From positions 984,911 through 1,048,910 of the forward strand of contig NZ_JAFFQR010000112.1 of the NCBI RefSeq assembly GCF_020736845.1: DNA of 64,000 bases, written 5' to 3'. Both the position numbers and the translations under genes were made by a program. The DNA comes from Paenibacillus farraposensis. GTDB taxonomy: Bacteria > Bacillota > Bacilli > Paenibacillales > Paenibacillaceae. This document shows, piece by piece, positions 42,793-51,905 of the stretch (position 1 is its first letter; every line of letters begins with the position of its first letter). Under the pieces are notes generated by a model. It did not search any database, was not told the DNA's origin, and saw only the letters and a list, made by a program, of their open reading frames with translations.

Positions 42793-43296
42793 CTACACGG
42801 AAAATTGGCTCCCGGCTGAGGAATTCCTGTTCTGAATAGCATGTATGCCCATGACAACCACAATCAGTTCATAACTATCCAGTAACAGGGAGCCATTTTC
42901 CAAATGAAATGTCCCGGACTGGAACCAGCGATTGGTCTGATTGAATACGGCCACTGTCTTCCCATCATGCCCCTGTATGGCATATTCCTTGGAGAATGCA
43001 GGAGATGTAATCTCATAGACACCTCGCGGCCCAGCATCATATTCATATCTTTTGGACATCAAGCTCATTCGGACTCGCAGGACACCGGCTAATTGCCCGG
43101 TAGCGTCTCTCACTTCCCACTTGCCAACAAAAAAGCGAAATTTGCCGCCATAGGCCAGCCTTCCTCCAGCATCATATACATCTACGGATGAGTTAAAGGC
43201 GCTTTTCAAATCCACACTTCCCGCCACTTCGCCATTGCCATCCATAATCTCGGTCAGTCCTGTGCTAAAAAAGTTGTCCCTGAAAAACAATTCCAT
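42793..43296 (-). CDS. LURP-one/tubby-C-terminal-like (scramblase-related) protein
   Basis: The 167-aa product begins MELFFRDNFFSTGLTEIMDG and is a string of beta-hairpins: DVYDAGGRLAYGGKFRFFVG, WEVRDATGQLAGVLRVRMSL, RYEYDAGPRGVYEITS and AIQGHDGKTVAVFNQT, then the closing hydrophobic helix SYELIVVVMGIHAIQ. That is the LOR/tubby-like barrel. Its bacterial function is unknown. GGAGTGATGACAG precedes the ATG. It is upstream of tatD on the same strand only in map order, with 40 bases between. Confidence 0.75.
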   Translation of the reverse strand: MELFFRDNFFSTGLTEIMDGNGEVAGSVDLKSAFNSSVDVYDAGGRLAYGGKFRFFVGKWEVRDATGQLAGVLRVRMSLMSKRYEYDAGPRGVYEITSPAFSKEYAIQGHDGKTVAVFNQTNRWFQSGTFHLENGSLLLDSYELIVVVMGIHAIQNRNSSAGSQFSV

Positions 43297-43339
43297 CTGT
43301 CATCACTCCGATTGCATAATCATGCATACTACATTAGTC

Positions 43340-44149
43340 TTATTCCGCAATAGTTAATCCGAAAAAGCGTTTGGCCGTCTCCGTCGTCGCAATTTCGATC
43401 TCCATCATGCTCCGACCTGTACATTCGGCAATCATAGCGGCAATGTGAGCGAGATAGAAGGGCTCATTACGGCCATCTTTTGGCTTCACGGGCAAATTAC
43501 GCGGGGTCAGGAATGGAGCATCCGTTTCAATCATCAAACGATCCAGAGGAATATCCCTGACCAATTCACGCAAATGCTTGCCGCGCCGTTCGTCACAGAT
43601 CCAGCCTGTAATACCAATATACAGATCCATTTCTATATACGTATGTAATTCCTGTGCGGTTCCGGTAAAGCAATGCACCACTGCCTTATCCACAACCCCC
43701 TGATGCTCCCGCAGCATAGCGACAAAGTCCTCATGTGCATCCCGCTCATGCAGAAATAACGGCATATGCAGCTCACCCGCCAGTTGGATTTGTTCCCCTA
43801 ACCATCGGCGCTGCACATCACGCGGAGAAAAATCACGGTTATAGTCCAGTCCGCATTCCCCTATGGATACGACCTGCGGCTGACCCGCGAGCTGGCGGAG
43901 CTGCTGAATCGTATCTGCGCTGCAGTTTTTGGCATCATGAGGATGCACACCAGCCGTCGCGTACAGCTTGCCAGGATAACGCGCTGCATACTCAGAAGCG
44001 TCTCGACTGCTGCGGACACTCGTCCCGGTAATAATCAGAGGCGTAATCCCTTCGGCTGCCGCTCTCTCTACCACCTGCTCCCGATCCGTACGAAACGAAC
44101 GGTGCATCAAATTCACGCCAATATCAATCAATGGTGTACCCATACCCAT
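43340..44149 (-). CDS. tatD: TatD-family metal-dependent hydrolase
   Basis: The 269-aa barrel enzyme has MGTPLIDIGVNLMHRSF, GVHPHDAKNC, SIGECGLDYNRDFS, HERDAHEDFVAML, HCFTGTAQEL and IETDAPFLTPRN. The IDIGVNL start is the true TatD form and differs from the HxH start of the YabD/TatD paralogues. TatD enzymes are metal-dependent 3'-5' exonucleases in DNA repair. GGAGGG lies before the ATG. Confidence 0.9.
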   Translation of the reverse strand: MGMGTPLIDIGVNLMHRSFRTDREQVVERAAAEGITPLIITGTSVRSSRDASEYAARYPGKLYATAGVHPHDAKNCSADTIQQLRQLAGQPQVVSIGECGLDYNRDFSPRDVQRRWLGEQIQLAGELHMPLFLHERDAHEDFVAMLREHQGVVDKAVVHCFTGTAQELHTYIEMDLYIGITGWICDERRGKHLRELVRDIPLDRLMIETDAPFLTPRNLPVKPKDGRNEPFYLAHIAAMIAECTGRSMMEIEIATTETAKRFFGLTIAE

Positions 44150-44199
44150 CTAAATCCCTCCTTTGTAAGCTACAATCCCGAATCAATCGACTCCGATTC

Positions 44200-45018
44200 C
44201 TATGCTTCCCATACTTCCTTCACCGCAGCGAGGAACAAATCATCCAGCTGCTGGTCACGTCCACCCTCCATATACTGGAGCAAAGGCGCCGTCTGTTCAA
44301 AATAAGCAATTTGCTGTCGTATAAAATCATTTACCACCGAAAGCTGTGGCTCAATATCAAGCTCCTCGCCCGCTTTTTTTCGTTCCAGCAAATGTTCAAT
44401 AACTTGATAAAGCTCTGTATCTGGTGGAATGAATGCCTCCAGCAGCGTTTTAAATTCCATCGGGGGCATGCTATGATTTCGTTCAATCCAGCCGCAGGCC
44501 AGCAGCGGGCGCAGTACGTAAAAATACTTTTTGATCTTCACCTGCTCTCCCTGTAAATAATCCCTGTAGTTCCCCCGTGCCATATTCAGATAGTGATACA
44601 TGCAGGATTTCGGCGAGAAAGTTAACGGCGATATAGCGCGAATCTGCTCAGCGACTGAATATTGTTCCAGATAGGGAATCGGAGATTGCAACCATTCCAG
44701 CAAAGGCGGATTGGACTTGCGAAACAGATTGAGCGCCTTTTTCAAATCCCAGCCGTTCATATCCAGCACATCACTGATCGGCCGCTCAATCACATCGCGC
44801 TTGTCAAAAATGGACAAATACCATTCCATCGGTCTTACATAGATAAAACGCACATCATAGTCACTATCTTGTGAAGGAAATCCCCATGCCCGACTGCCTG
44901 ATTCACAGGCATATACAATGCGCACCTGCTCCCCCTGCTCCAAGGCTCGCAGCTCACGCAAAATCGTTTCGCGCATATCCGGTCTGATTAAATCCTGCTT
45001 ATCATTCATATCGATCAT
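44200..45018 (-). CDS. YcgL-like nucleotidyltransferase-superfamily protein
   Basis: The 272-aa product has ACESGSRAWGFPSQDSDYDVRFIYV near residues 38-62, a nucleotidyltransferase (pol beta-type) GSxxxG...DxDxxD active site of the RlaP/YcgL family. Then come VLDMNGWDLKKALNLFRKSN and the helical region that includes FSPKSCMYHYLNMA. The RNA ligase-associated family is usual for B. subtilis YcgL. AAAGGGG precedes the ATG. It is followed after 50 bases by tatD in the same direction. Confidence 0.85.
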   Translation of the reverse strand: MIDMNDKQDLIRPDMRETILRELRALEQGEQVRIVYACESGSRAWGFPSQDSDYDVRFIYVRPMEWYLSIFDKRDVIERPISDVLDMNGWDLKKALNLFRKSNPPLLEWLQSPIPYLEQYSVAEQIRAISPLTFSPKSCMYHYLNMARGNYRDYLQGEQVKIKKYFYVLRPLLACGWIERNHSMPPMEFKTLLEAFIPPDTELYQVIEHLLERKKAGEELDIEPQLSVVNDFIRQQIAYFEQTAPLLQYMEGGRDQQLDDLFLAAVKEVWEA

Positions 45019-45188
45019 GCCATCCCCTTTCCAAACAATTTTTCCTGATACTATCTTTGATGGATTTTTATGTTCTATATGACAATAAACGTCGAAACTT
45101 CTCTGTTATTTCCTTTCCCCCAGTTCGGGAGGCCATACCTTTAACACTTGAAGCGCTGCATACCGATTGGATATGACAACTTCTATAT

Positions 45189-45323
45189 CTATAATCCTTG
45201 ATTTTGGAAGCTGTGAACAGAGTGAAAGTATTGCATAGATAAATCATTTACGGCATTTTCCGTTGTGCCAAATAGCGTCGGGATGTTCAAGTGTTGCTTG
45301 ATCCAGTGAAAGGATACCTCTAT
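45189..45323 (-). pseudogene. IS4-type transposase C-terminal remnant
   Basis: The minus-strand frame reads IEVSFHWIKQHLNIPTLFGT then TENAVNDLSMQYF and stops at 45189. IEVFFxWIKQHLxI...GTTENAV is the DDE-domain tail of IS4-family transposases. A neighbouring upstream scrap (45340-45450) is not recognised. In 45019-45593 there is no intact gene. Confidence 0.55.
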
Positions 45324-45537
45324 CTACCTTCAAAATCACGGAAGATGACCACACGGTGACGCTTCACCGAACGACACTGTGGCGTGCCCAGTTGACAGGT
45401 CAGATCCCAATCGTGATAGATTTTTTCATGGAGTGTCGTCACCTTTCGGTTGGTTTGTAGGGGTACAACATTTTACCGAGTTGACGATTCCCCTTCTACC
45501 ATTTAGTGGTTAATCAACAGGCCTGACCTACGTGAAT

Positions 45538-45575
45538 AGACCAACCATTTGTCCATTAGACAAAAGGCTGGCCTT
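45538..45575 (-). terminator. Hairpin downstream of cysK
   Basis: GGCCAGCCTTTTGTC pairs imperfectly with GACAAATGGTTGGTC around TAATG on the minus strand, about 20 bases after the cysK stop. The T-tract is poor. Confidence 0.4.
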
Positions 45576-45593
45576 TAAACTACGATTTCATCC

Positions 45594-46517
45594 TTATCCG
45601 AATATCCCCATGCTCAAATAACGCTCTCCGGTGTCAGGTGCAATACAAAGCACCCGCTTGCCTGCTCCCAAACGCCGTGCTTCCTGAATGGCCGCCCATA
45701 TCGTAGCTCCACTAGAGGGTCCGACGAGAATCCCTTCCTGGGCGGCGATAGCCCGGGTCATTGCAATCGCATCCTCATCGGCGACCTGTACGATTTCGTC
45801 ATAGACCTTCGTATTCAGCACGTCAGGAATAAATCCCGGACTGGTACCGACCAGCTTATGCGGACCGGGCTTTCCCCCGGACAGTACCGGCGAGCCCATT
45901 GGCTCGACTACAACCACCCGTAAATCCGGCAAATGCTGGCGCAGCACTTCACCCGTTCCCGTGATAGTCCCGCCCGTCCCCGAAGAAGCAACGAACACAT
46001 CCAGATTTCCTTCCGTCTGCTCCAAAATTTCAAGCGCCGTCGTTGTGCGGTGGATGTCGGGGTTAGCCTTATTCTCAAATTGATGCGGGATAAAGCTCCC
46101 TTCAATCTCAGCCCCCAATTCGAGCGCCTTGCGAATTGCGCCTGGCATCCGCTCCTCCGCCGGGGTCAGCACGACCTCCGCCCCGTATGCCTTCAAAATA
46201 TTGATACGTTCCTTCGTCATGTTCGACGGCATCACCAGAATTGCACGGTAGCCTCGGGCGGCCGCATTCATCGCAAGACCGATTCCTGTATTGCCACTGG
46301 TCGGCTCAATAATGGTGCCTCCTGGCTGCAGCTGCCCCGCCTTTTCCGCCTCGGCAATCAGATTGCCTGCCGCCCGATCCTTAACGCTGCCGCTTGGATT
46401 AAAATATTCCAGCTTTACATACACCTCTGCATCCTCCGGCCTTGTGAGCCGCTGAAGCCGTACACAGGGCGTATCTCCAATTAAATCTGTAATGCTATGT
46501 ACCACTTTAAGTGTCAT
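45594..46517 (-). CDS. cysK: Cysteine synthase
   Basis: The 307-aa fold-type II PLP enzyme has the Lys in FNPSGSVKDRAAGNLI, TSGNTGIGLAMNAA, SSGTGGTITGTGEVLRQH and VGPSSGATIWAA. The mid-loop FIPHQFENKANPDIH matches O-acetylserine sulfhydrylases. It condenses O-acetylserine with sulfide to cysteine. CAGGAGG precedes the ATG. It is monocistronic by spacing. Confidence 0.92.
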   Translation of the reverse strand: MTLKVVHSITDLIGDTPCVRLQRLTRPEDAEVYVKLEYFNPSGSVKDRAAGNLIAEAEKAGQLQPGGTIIEPTSGNTGIGLAMNAAARGYRAILVMPSNMTKERINILKAYGAEVVLTPAEERMPGAIRKALELGAEIEGSFIPHQFENKANPDIHRTTTALEILEQTEGNLDVFVASSGTGGTITGTGEVLRQHLPDLRVVVVEPMGSPVLSGGKPGPHKLVGTSPGFIPDVLNTKVYDEIVQVADEDAIAMTRAIAAQEGILVGPSSGATIWAAIQEARRLGAGKRVLCIAPDTGERYLSMGIFG

Positions 46518-46642
46518 CTCTATCCCCTCCTGGGTCGTTCCACCAAACGTTATTTACGATCCTAATACCCTGTAACCTTTAAGTTCAACTTATATATCAA
46601 CATAACATAATTAGTTATTCCCGCCCTCCGTATTTGTGCTTC

Positions 46643-46795
46643 CCGTCCTCCTTGCTATGGCTGACCCTGGGTGCCTTCGCCACTGATATGAACGAATTCG
46701 TCATTATGGGACTTCTGCCCAATGTAACCCACGATCTTCATGTTACGATTCCGCAAGCCGGGCAGATCATCACCAGCTACGCGCCCGTTCATTGA
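46643..46795 (+). pseudogene. MFS transporter N-terminal remnant
   Basis: The plus-strand frame reads LLWLTLGAFATDMNEFVIMG then LLPNVTHDLHVTIPQAGQII and TSYAPVH, stopping at 46793. This is the first helices of an AraJ/YdhP-like MFS carrier (ALTIGAFxxGxxEFVIMGLLPxVAxDLxVSIPQAG). It is cut off within helix 2. Nothing else is seen in 46518-46834. Confidence 0.6.
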
Positions 46796-46834
46796 AGTGC
46801 AAGTCCCTTTTTTCTATAGTCTCCGTCTGAATGC

Positions 46835-47833
46835 TCAGTTCAGCCATCGGTCAAAGAAATCCCGATACCCCTGCTTCATCACCTTGCTCGAAAACTGTTC
46901 CATGGCGTATGCCTGATTTTCCATCGAAACCCGGCGCGGTGAAGCGGCAGCCATATTGACCAGCTCGAACCAGTTCTTTTCATTCCCTGAAAAAGAATGC
47001 GTAGAGCTGATATGCCCGTAGCAAGGGTGCTCCGGCTTGACGACGATTTTCCCCATGGCCAGCGCTTCGGTCAGCGGCATCGCAAACGTATCGAACTTGG
47101 AGCAGTTCCAATACACCTTCGCCGTGTTCATCAGCGCAAACACCTCATCCTGTGTCAAGGCAAATTGAAGCTTTACATTATCCGGGATATCATATTTCTT
47201 CATGCTTTCCTTGTAGCGTTCACCGCCAAATACCATATAGATATCCTTGTCAGGATTATGCCGCGCATACTCCAGCACCAGATCAGGGCGCCGATTCTCC
47301 TCATCTCTCCCAATCCACATCACCCGGTTCTCCACAACCTGCGAAGGGTCGAAATATTTTTCCACCAGCCGCTCATTAAAGCCAATCGGGATGACGGTCA
47401 CATCGGTTACACCAAACTTGGATGCCATCTCCTGCTTGAGAAAAGCAGTCTGCACAATAGCCTTGTCCACAATCTGATAAAAAGGCTTCATCATCTCGTA
47501 GCCTGTCAGCGCCGGATCAGGAAAACTGTGGGGAAAAAGCACACTGTTTTTAAAAAACATGTTCAAATAGGTAAAGCCGGATACTGTATAAATAACATGC
47601 TCAATTTGCTGGTTATGAAGCTGGTCCAGTACGATATCATAATTGACCAGATCGCCCTTTTCGTGCTCATAGCCTGGAAGCCAGTCATGGCTGCTCACAT
47701 GGCGCTCCGGTGATACAAATACGATATCCACTCCTAATTCCAGCCCGATCTGCTTTAGACGTTCTGCAAAAATGCGAGGACCCTGTGCCTCAGCAAATTG
47801 TATCTTTCTCATGACCAAACCGACTTTTTTCAT
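46835..47833 (-). CDS. Glycosyltransferase family 4-like protein
   Basis: The 332-aa product has an N-terminal Rossmann part (AERLKQIGLELGVDIVFVSP) and a C-terminal nucleotide-sugar half with GVTDVTVIPIGFNERLVEKY, VMWIGRDEENRRPDLVLEYA and SKFDTFAMPLTEALAMGKIV, the E(x7)E region of retaining GT-B enzymes (here with one acidic residue less obvious). The acceptor is unknown. It lies next to an APH-type kinase gene in the same direction, 53 bases apart. Confidence 0.78.
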   Translation of the reverse strand: MKKVGLVMRKIQFAEAQGPRIFAERLKQIGLELGVDIVFVSPERHVSSHDWLPGYEHEKGDLVNYDIVLDQLHNQQIEHVIYTVSGFTYLNMFFKNSVLFPHSFPDPALTGYEMMKPFYQIVDKAIVQTAFLKQEMASKFGVTDVTVIPIGFNERLVEKYFDPSQVVENRVMWIGRDEENRRPDLVLEYARHNPDKDIYMVFGGERYKESMKKYDIPDNVKLQFALTQDEVFALMNTAKVYWNCSKFDTFAMPLTEALAMGKIVVKPEHPCYGHISSTHSFSGNEKNWFELVNMAAASPRRVSMENQAYAMEQFSSKVMKQGYRDFFDRWLN

Positions 47834-47886
47834 CTATTTCCCACTCTCTTTAACGATAATTTTGCATTCCGGTCCTGAACCGCTAT

Positions 47887-48882
47887 TTATTCACAGCGTT
47901 GAACTTGTCCCCATTCCATCATCGCTGCGCATTCGTTCAAGCAGGCTGACGTTGCCTCCAGTTGAGCTTCTAACTGCTCTTTTGACCATTTGTTGCTATT
48001 TCTATGCACATCCGCTCCAATCCTCTGCAAATCACTGTGAATAAGCAGCAGCATCCACAGCGAAAATATCACGGCAAACATGCCATATTCCAGCATAAAT
48101 ACCGCTCGATCCACACTTATACCCAGCAGCTCAAGCTGCTCCAGATACGTGTCCAGCATACGAATACGCAAATCGGACGTCATGTGACGCGGGAACAACG
48201 GATGAGACATGTCGATCAGATGATACACATCCCAGAGCGGTATGTTCAGATGAGCATGCTCCCAATCCAGCACCACAAGCCGCTCGCCGCTCAATGCATA
48301 GTTCCCCGAATGAAGATCGCCATGCGACAGTACAAGCTGCTGTGAGAAAGACGGATGCTCTAGCTGTGCATAAATACGTTCCACCTGCTGCCTGGAGAAT
48401 CCCAGCGAACGGCAAAGCTCCAGCACATCAGGCTTGCGCTCGTACAGTTCAACGACCATATCCTGAATGAGCGGCTTCGGCCCCCGCAGCGGAAGGCCAG
48501 TAAAACGCTCTGCCGGTAAAGCATGCCACCATGCGACAAGTCCAATAGCTCGCAGCATGGTTTCTTCTTTATGTATATGATGCAGCGGACCAAGGTCCTC
48601 GAAAATCATCCATTCCCCTCCGCCATCCGTGACAGCATCAGACCAGTCCAGCAGTCCTGGATAGATGGATGGCAACGAAGGAAGCACATGCTCATATATC
48701 CATCTCTCCCGGCCTTCCTGCTCTTCATTTGTTAGCGGCTTGAACACATAACTTTCAGAAGGAGATACGTAAAAACGTTCTACATGCCGGCCATTGGTAC
48801 CTGTATATAAAATTTCGCGATTCTGTATCAGCGTATCATTCAAAGTACTATCGGCGTTCACATAATGATGAAATAGATTCAT
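47887..48882 (-). CDS. APH-family phosphotransferase (aminoglycoside phosphotransferase-like kinase)
   Basis: The 331-aa product has the APH catalytic loop SHGDLHSGNYAL (Asp near residue 199) and the metal motif VVLDWEHAHLNIPLWDVYHL. The N-terminal lobe includes EWMIFEDLGPLHH. Such proteins phosphorylate small alcohols, spore-coat CotS-like substrates or antibiotics; the substrate is unknown. The start ATG 48882 with GGGGAGCT is preferred to an earlier in-frame start at 48924. Confidence 0.83.
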   Translation of the reverse strand: MNLFHHYVNADSTLNDTLIQNREILYTGTNGRHVERFYVSPSESYVFKPLTNEEQEGRERWIYEHVLPSLPSIYPGLLDWSDAVTDGGGEWMIFEDLGPLHHIHKEETMLRAIGLVAWWHALPAERFTGLPLRGPKPLIQDMVVELYERKPDVLELCRSLGFSRQQVERIYAQLEHPSFSQQLVLSHGDLHSGNYALSGERLVVLDWEHAHLNIPLWDVYHLIDMSHPLFPRHMTSDLRIRMLDTYLEQLELLGISVDRAVFMLEYGMFAVIFSLWMLLLIHSDLQRIGADVHRNSNKWSKEQLEAQLEATSACLNECAAMMEWGQVQRCE

Positions 48883-48982
48883 AGCTCCCCAACTCTTTTG
48901 TATAAAATGTAATAGCATGATCATATCATAGCACTTATTCTGAACGAAACCCGGATCTTACATGATAACTTTTGTCGTTATC

Positions 48983-49037
48983 AAAAAGAGGCTTGTCCCA
49001 TTCAGATCCTGGCGATCTGTTGGACAAGCCTCTTCTT
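48983..49037. terminator. Bidirectional Rho-independent terminator
   Basis: AAGAGGCTTGTCC pairs with GGACAAGCCTCTT over a longer loop. It is T-rich on the plus side (CTTATATTCC) and A-rich upstream, and lies between the kinase gene and the broken pectate lyase. Confidence 0.75.
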
Positions 49038-49063
49038 ATATTCCTGCTCTATCCTAATTCGTA

Positions 49064-49668
49064 TTAATATTCAGTATTTCCGGACTCGCTTGTGTTGCTG
49101 GATTTAAAGCCCTTGAACAATTGCTTCACATTGTGATAACGAGTGTTTGTAATTCTGGCCGAACTGCTAGAGGAGTCCGTTCTAGAGATTGAATCCTTTA
49201 CGTTGGAAATATCGGAGTTATCCAGTCTTTTACATTCATTTGGAACACTTTGTCATAGGCATGGAACGCTCCACCCCCCGTAATGTTTACCGTGCCTGAT
49301 TTTTTGAGCGTCAATGCATCTTCACCTACATCTGCCCACGTTACGTTGGAGATGGTGCCGTTGCCATAGACATGCACACTATCCGCAGCAGGCGCAGCGA
49401 TGATCACATTTTTCAGTGTTGCATTATTTTCAAGCTTGAAAATAGGCTTTTGAGACTCTTTCTGGCTTCCGTCCCCCAGGGTATCGGGATCAGCCACTAC
49501 GGTCTTCCCTTTACCATCGTAAACTTCTCCGGCTTTGACAACGATGGTCTTATGAACGACTTCCGGAGCTGCATGAGCAGAATAATTGCCGACAAATAAA
49601 GCAACCAGCATACCTGATAAAGCAATACTCATTCCCTTTTTCAATACTTTGGCTGTTTTTGTATTCAT
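49064..49668 (-). pseudogene. Pectate lyase PL3 with an internal deletion
   Basis: From ATG 49668 there is a signal peptide (cleavage near YSAHA) and the PL3 helix start: VVHKTIVVKAGEVYDGKGKT, NATLKNVIIAAPAADSVHVY and VTWADVGEDALTLKKSGTVN. After KVFQMNVKDWI the frame ends quickly, while the next frame reads NSDISNVKDSISRTDSSSSS and closes with YHNVKQLFKGFKSSNTSESG before TAA at 49064. The piece of the PL3 parallel helix normally between these (tens of residues) is missing and the join is out of frame. The enzyme is inactive. Confidence 0.8.
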
Positions 49669-49795
49669 TTTAATTCACCCCCCTTGCGCAATGAACCCAT
49701 AAACCGATACACGTCTGTGGTTATTATGCAAGTAATTACATATGTATATTTGGTATTGGTTTCAAAGTAATAGATTAATAGTTATTAAGAAACAC

Positions 49796-49828
49796 AAAAT
49801 GTAAATACAGTGATTGCATTTACATTTT
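49796..49828. repeat. 11-base perfect inverted repeat upstream of aroK
   Basis: AAAATGTAAAT at 49796-49806 is the exact reverse complement of 49818-49828. It lies in the gene-free stretch 49669-50064 between the pectate lyase remnant and aroK and could be an operator for either. Confidence 0.5.
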
Positions 49829-49985
49829 ATACAACTCCATTATATTAGTTTTCCAGTAATATCAATATATAATTTGGCAAATTGTGCATAAAGGACTTCA
49901 TGACCAGCCATCTATGCTCTCTATCATCTTATGGTGATGAATGCCAAGTCAACTTGTGCCTTGCTTCCGATATGATCTATGCTAC

Positions 49986-50014
49986 TTGAATGCGACGTTT
50001 GATCAACGTATAAT
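49986..50014 (+). promoter_or_regulatory. Sigma-A promoter candidate for aroK
   Basis: TTGAAT (49986-49991) and TATAAT (50009-50014) are 17 bases apart, about 50 bases upstream of the aroK start. Confidence 0.55.
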
Positions 50015-50064
50015 GTATTTAGTGCTTTGAAGCGTTACATCTCAACATTACTGGTGAGAAAAGA

Positions 50065-50646
50065 GTGGTTAGGGTGCAAAACAACAGAGAGGTTCCATTA
50101 AGAGAGCAAAATATTGTGCTCATTGGTTTTATGGGCGTAGGCAAAACAACGATTGGTTCCCATCTTGCGCGCAAGCTGTATCGGGATTTCGTGGATATTG
50201 ACCAGGAAATTGAACAAGAATATAACATGCCCACAACGGAGATTTTCAAAACATACGGAGAGCAGCGGTTCCGTGAAATTGAAAAAGAGCATATTCTGAA
50301 GTTGTGCAGCAACACCCGCCTCAAAATCATTTCCGTTGGCGGAGGTGCATTTTTGCAGGAAGAAGTGAAGCAGGCTTGTCTGGCTTCATCCATCGTTTTC
50401 TTCCTGGATTTGAATTGGAATTCCTGGAAAGATCGGCTCAAGATGCTGATTGATACCCGTCCTAATCTACAAAGCAAGACGTTGGAGGAGATTGAAGAGC
50501 TCTTCCATTCCCGGCAAAATATTTATGCGGTAAATCACTCCAAGATCGACACGGATCAGCTGGATGCGGAAGAAGTCGCTGACTATATTATCCAAACGCT
50601 AAATCTGGGTTGGGAGTTGTATGAGCCAACTCGGGGGTTGAATTAA
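50065..50646 (+). CDS. aroK: Shikimate kinase
   Basis: The 193-aa P-loop kinase has GFMGVGKTTIGSHLARKL, the shikimate-binding DxD in DFVDIDQEIE, FREIEKEH, and the GGGAF core SVGGGAFLQEE. The start is a GTG at 50065 preceded by GGTGAGA. It phosphorylates shikimate in chorismate synthesis. It faces aroD (50748-51512) convergently, a pairing of two steps of the same pathway. Confidence 0.88.
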   Translation: MVRVQNNREVPLREQNIVLIGFMGVGKTTIGSHLARKLYRDFVDIDQEIEQEYNMPTTEIFKTYGEQRFREIEKEHILKLCSNTRLKIISVGGGAFLQEEVKQACLASSIVFFLDLNWNSWKDRLKMLIDTRPNLQSKTLEEIEELFHSRQNIYAVNHSKIDTDQLDAEEVADYIIQTLNLGWELYEPTRGLN

Positions 50647-50659
50647 GAACTATAACAAA

Positions 50660-50701
50660 GGAAGGCCCAACGATGTAATTGCATGGGGGCCTTCCTTTTT
50701 T
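50660..50701 (+). terminator. Rho-independent terminator after aroK
   Basis: GGAAGGCCC pairs with GGGCCTTCC over a loop and is followed by TTTTTTTGC. Confidence 0.88.
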
Positions 50702-50747
50702 TGCTCATAACGGATGCACGGCTTACCGCCAGCATGCCATGTATCTT

Positions 50748-51512
50748 TTAAGCGTGACGATGTAGCACCGTCAATATCTCTCTCAGTTCGGTGACAGGAA
50801 TCTGGCCCGGTGCGGAAGCTTTTTGGGCTGCCCCGAAGGTTAGAGCCGAACCGAACAGTTCCCCTGTCAGACGGCTCACGACACCTTTTCCCGCCATCGA
50901 CATCGTAATAATAGGTCGATCCGCGTATTCCTCCGCCATCGTGCGCGTTGCATCGAGCAAGGTCAGCACATCGGCTGTATTAGTCGGCATAACCGCTATT
51001 TTGGGCAGATCGCCTCCCAATTCCTGTGCCTTGCGCAACCGGGATATAATTTCCCCCTTTGGTGGGGTTTTATGGAAATCATGGTTGGATATGATCACAG
51101 CCACTTTATGCTGATGCGCAGCTTTCACCAGCGTTTTCACGTCTGCTTCCTCATTGAAAAGCTCCACATCAATGATATCTACTTGTCCCGTCTCCGCTAT
51201 AGCGCGGTTTAATTTTACATAACTTGCCGCATTGATCTCCTTTTTCCCGCCCTCCCGGGCACTGCGAAACGTAAAGACGAGCGGAATATTCGCTAAAATG
51301 GACCGAATCTCCTTCAAGGCAGCCTTAACTTGTTCTAGATCCTCCACATGCTCAAAAAAATCGACTCTCCACTCGACGATATCCAGATCGAGTGTACGCA
51401 AATATGCAGCCTCTTCCTTCAATTGCTCCAACGTTTCTCCCACCATGGGAACACAGATTTTAGGTGCTCCCTCGCCGATTCGTATATCTTTCACCTTTAC
51501 GATTTTTGCCAT
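50748..51512 (-). CDS. aroD: 3-dehydroquinate dehydratase, type I
   Basis: The 254-aa barrel has LDIVEWRVDFFEH, VIISNHDFHKTPPKGEIISR (active His in SNHDFH), IAVMPTNTADVLTLLDATR (Lys expected in AVMP; see lysine KIAVMP) and ITMSMAGKGVVSRL with the GSALTFGAA ending. It converts 3-dehydroquinate to 3-dehydroshikimate by Schiff-base chemistry. GAGGAGTGA before the ATG at 51512 sets the start; the frame opens 8 codons earlier. It faces aroK. Confidence 0.9.
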   Translation of the reverse strand: MAKIVKVKDIRIGEGAPKICVPMVGETLEQLKEEAAYLRTLDLDIVEWRVDFFEHVEDLEQVKAALKEIRSILANIPLVFTFRSAREGGKKEINAASYVKLNRAIAETGQVDIIDVELFNEEADVKTLVKAAHQHKVAVIISNHDFHKTPPKGEIISRLRKAQELGGDLPKIAVMPTNTADVLTLLDATRTMAEEYADRPIITMSMAGKGVVSRLTGELFGSALTFGAAQKASAPGQIPVTELREILTVLHRHA

Positions 51513-51605
51513 ATTGATCTCACTCCTCAACCTCAATTTTCAAGTCGTCATTTACAATATTTCATAGTATAACGCATTCCAATGAACCATGCCCTGGTTT
51601 GTTGA

Positions 51606-51854
51606 TTACTCCGTATCAAGCACGATTTGAGAGGATAATTTGCGATGTACTGAAAAAACGGCACTGTACCGGAAATTAACAAACAGTGCCAGTACGATCC
51701 CCACCACATTCACAATCAGTGCCAGCACAAACACACTGGAAATTTGAGAATACTTTAACTGCTGTCCAAAAGTAGGCAGCCATATCTGCACGATATACAG
51801 CAACGCTGCGGGCCTGTAAAGCCAAGCAAAATAAGGCTGCCGTATATTTGCAAA
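51606..51854 (-). pseudogene. Membrane protein C-terminal remnant, family unknown
   Basis: The minus-strand frame reads FANIRQPYFAWLYRPAALLY, then a membrane segment SSVFVLALIVNVVGIVLALF and ends VHRKLSSQIVLDTE. There is no start, and the upstream sequence has stops in all frames within 50 bases. I cannot name the family; GtrA- or acyltransferase-like tails are possible. Confidence 0.4.
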
Positions 51855-51905
51855 ATTGCAAAATCGACAACCTTTATGCTCGTGTCATATGGATCATTCA
51901 ACAAA

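Noticed and set aside
46997..47713. 238-aa plus-strand frame opposite the glycosyltransferase
   Set aside because: The minus-strand product has recognisable GT motifs and a good start; the plus frame is His/Arg-rich and lacks both.
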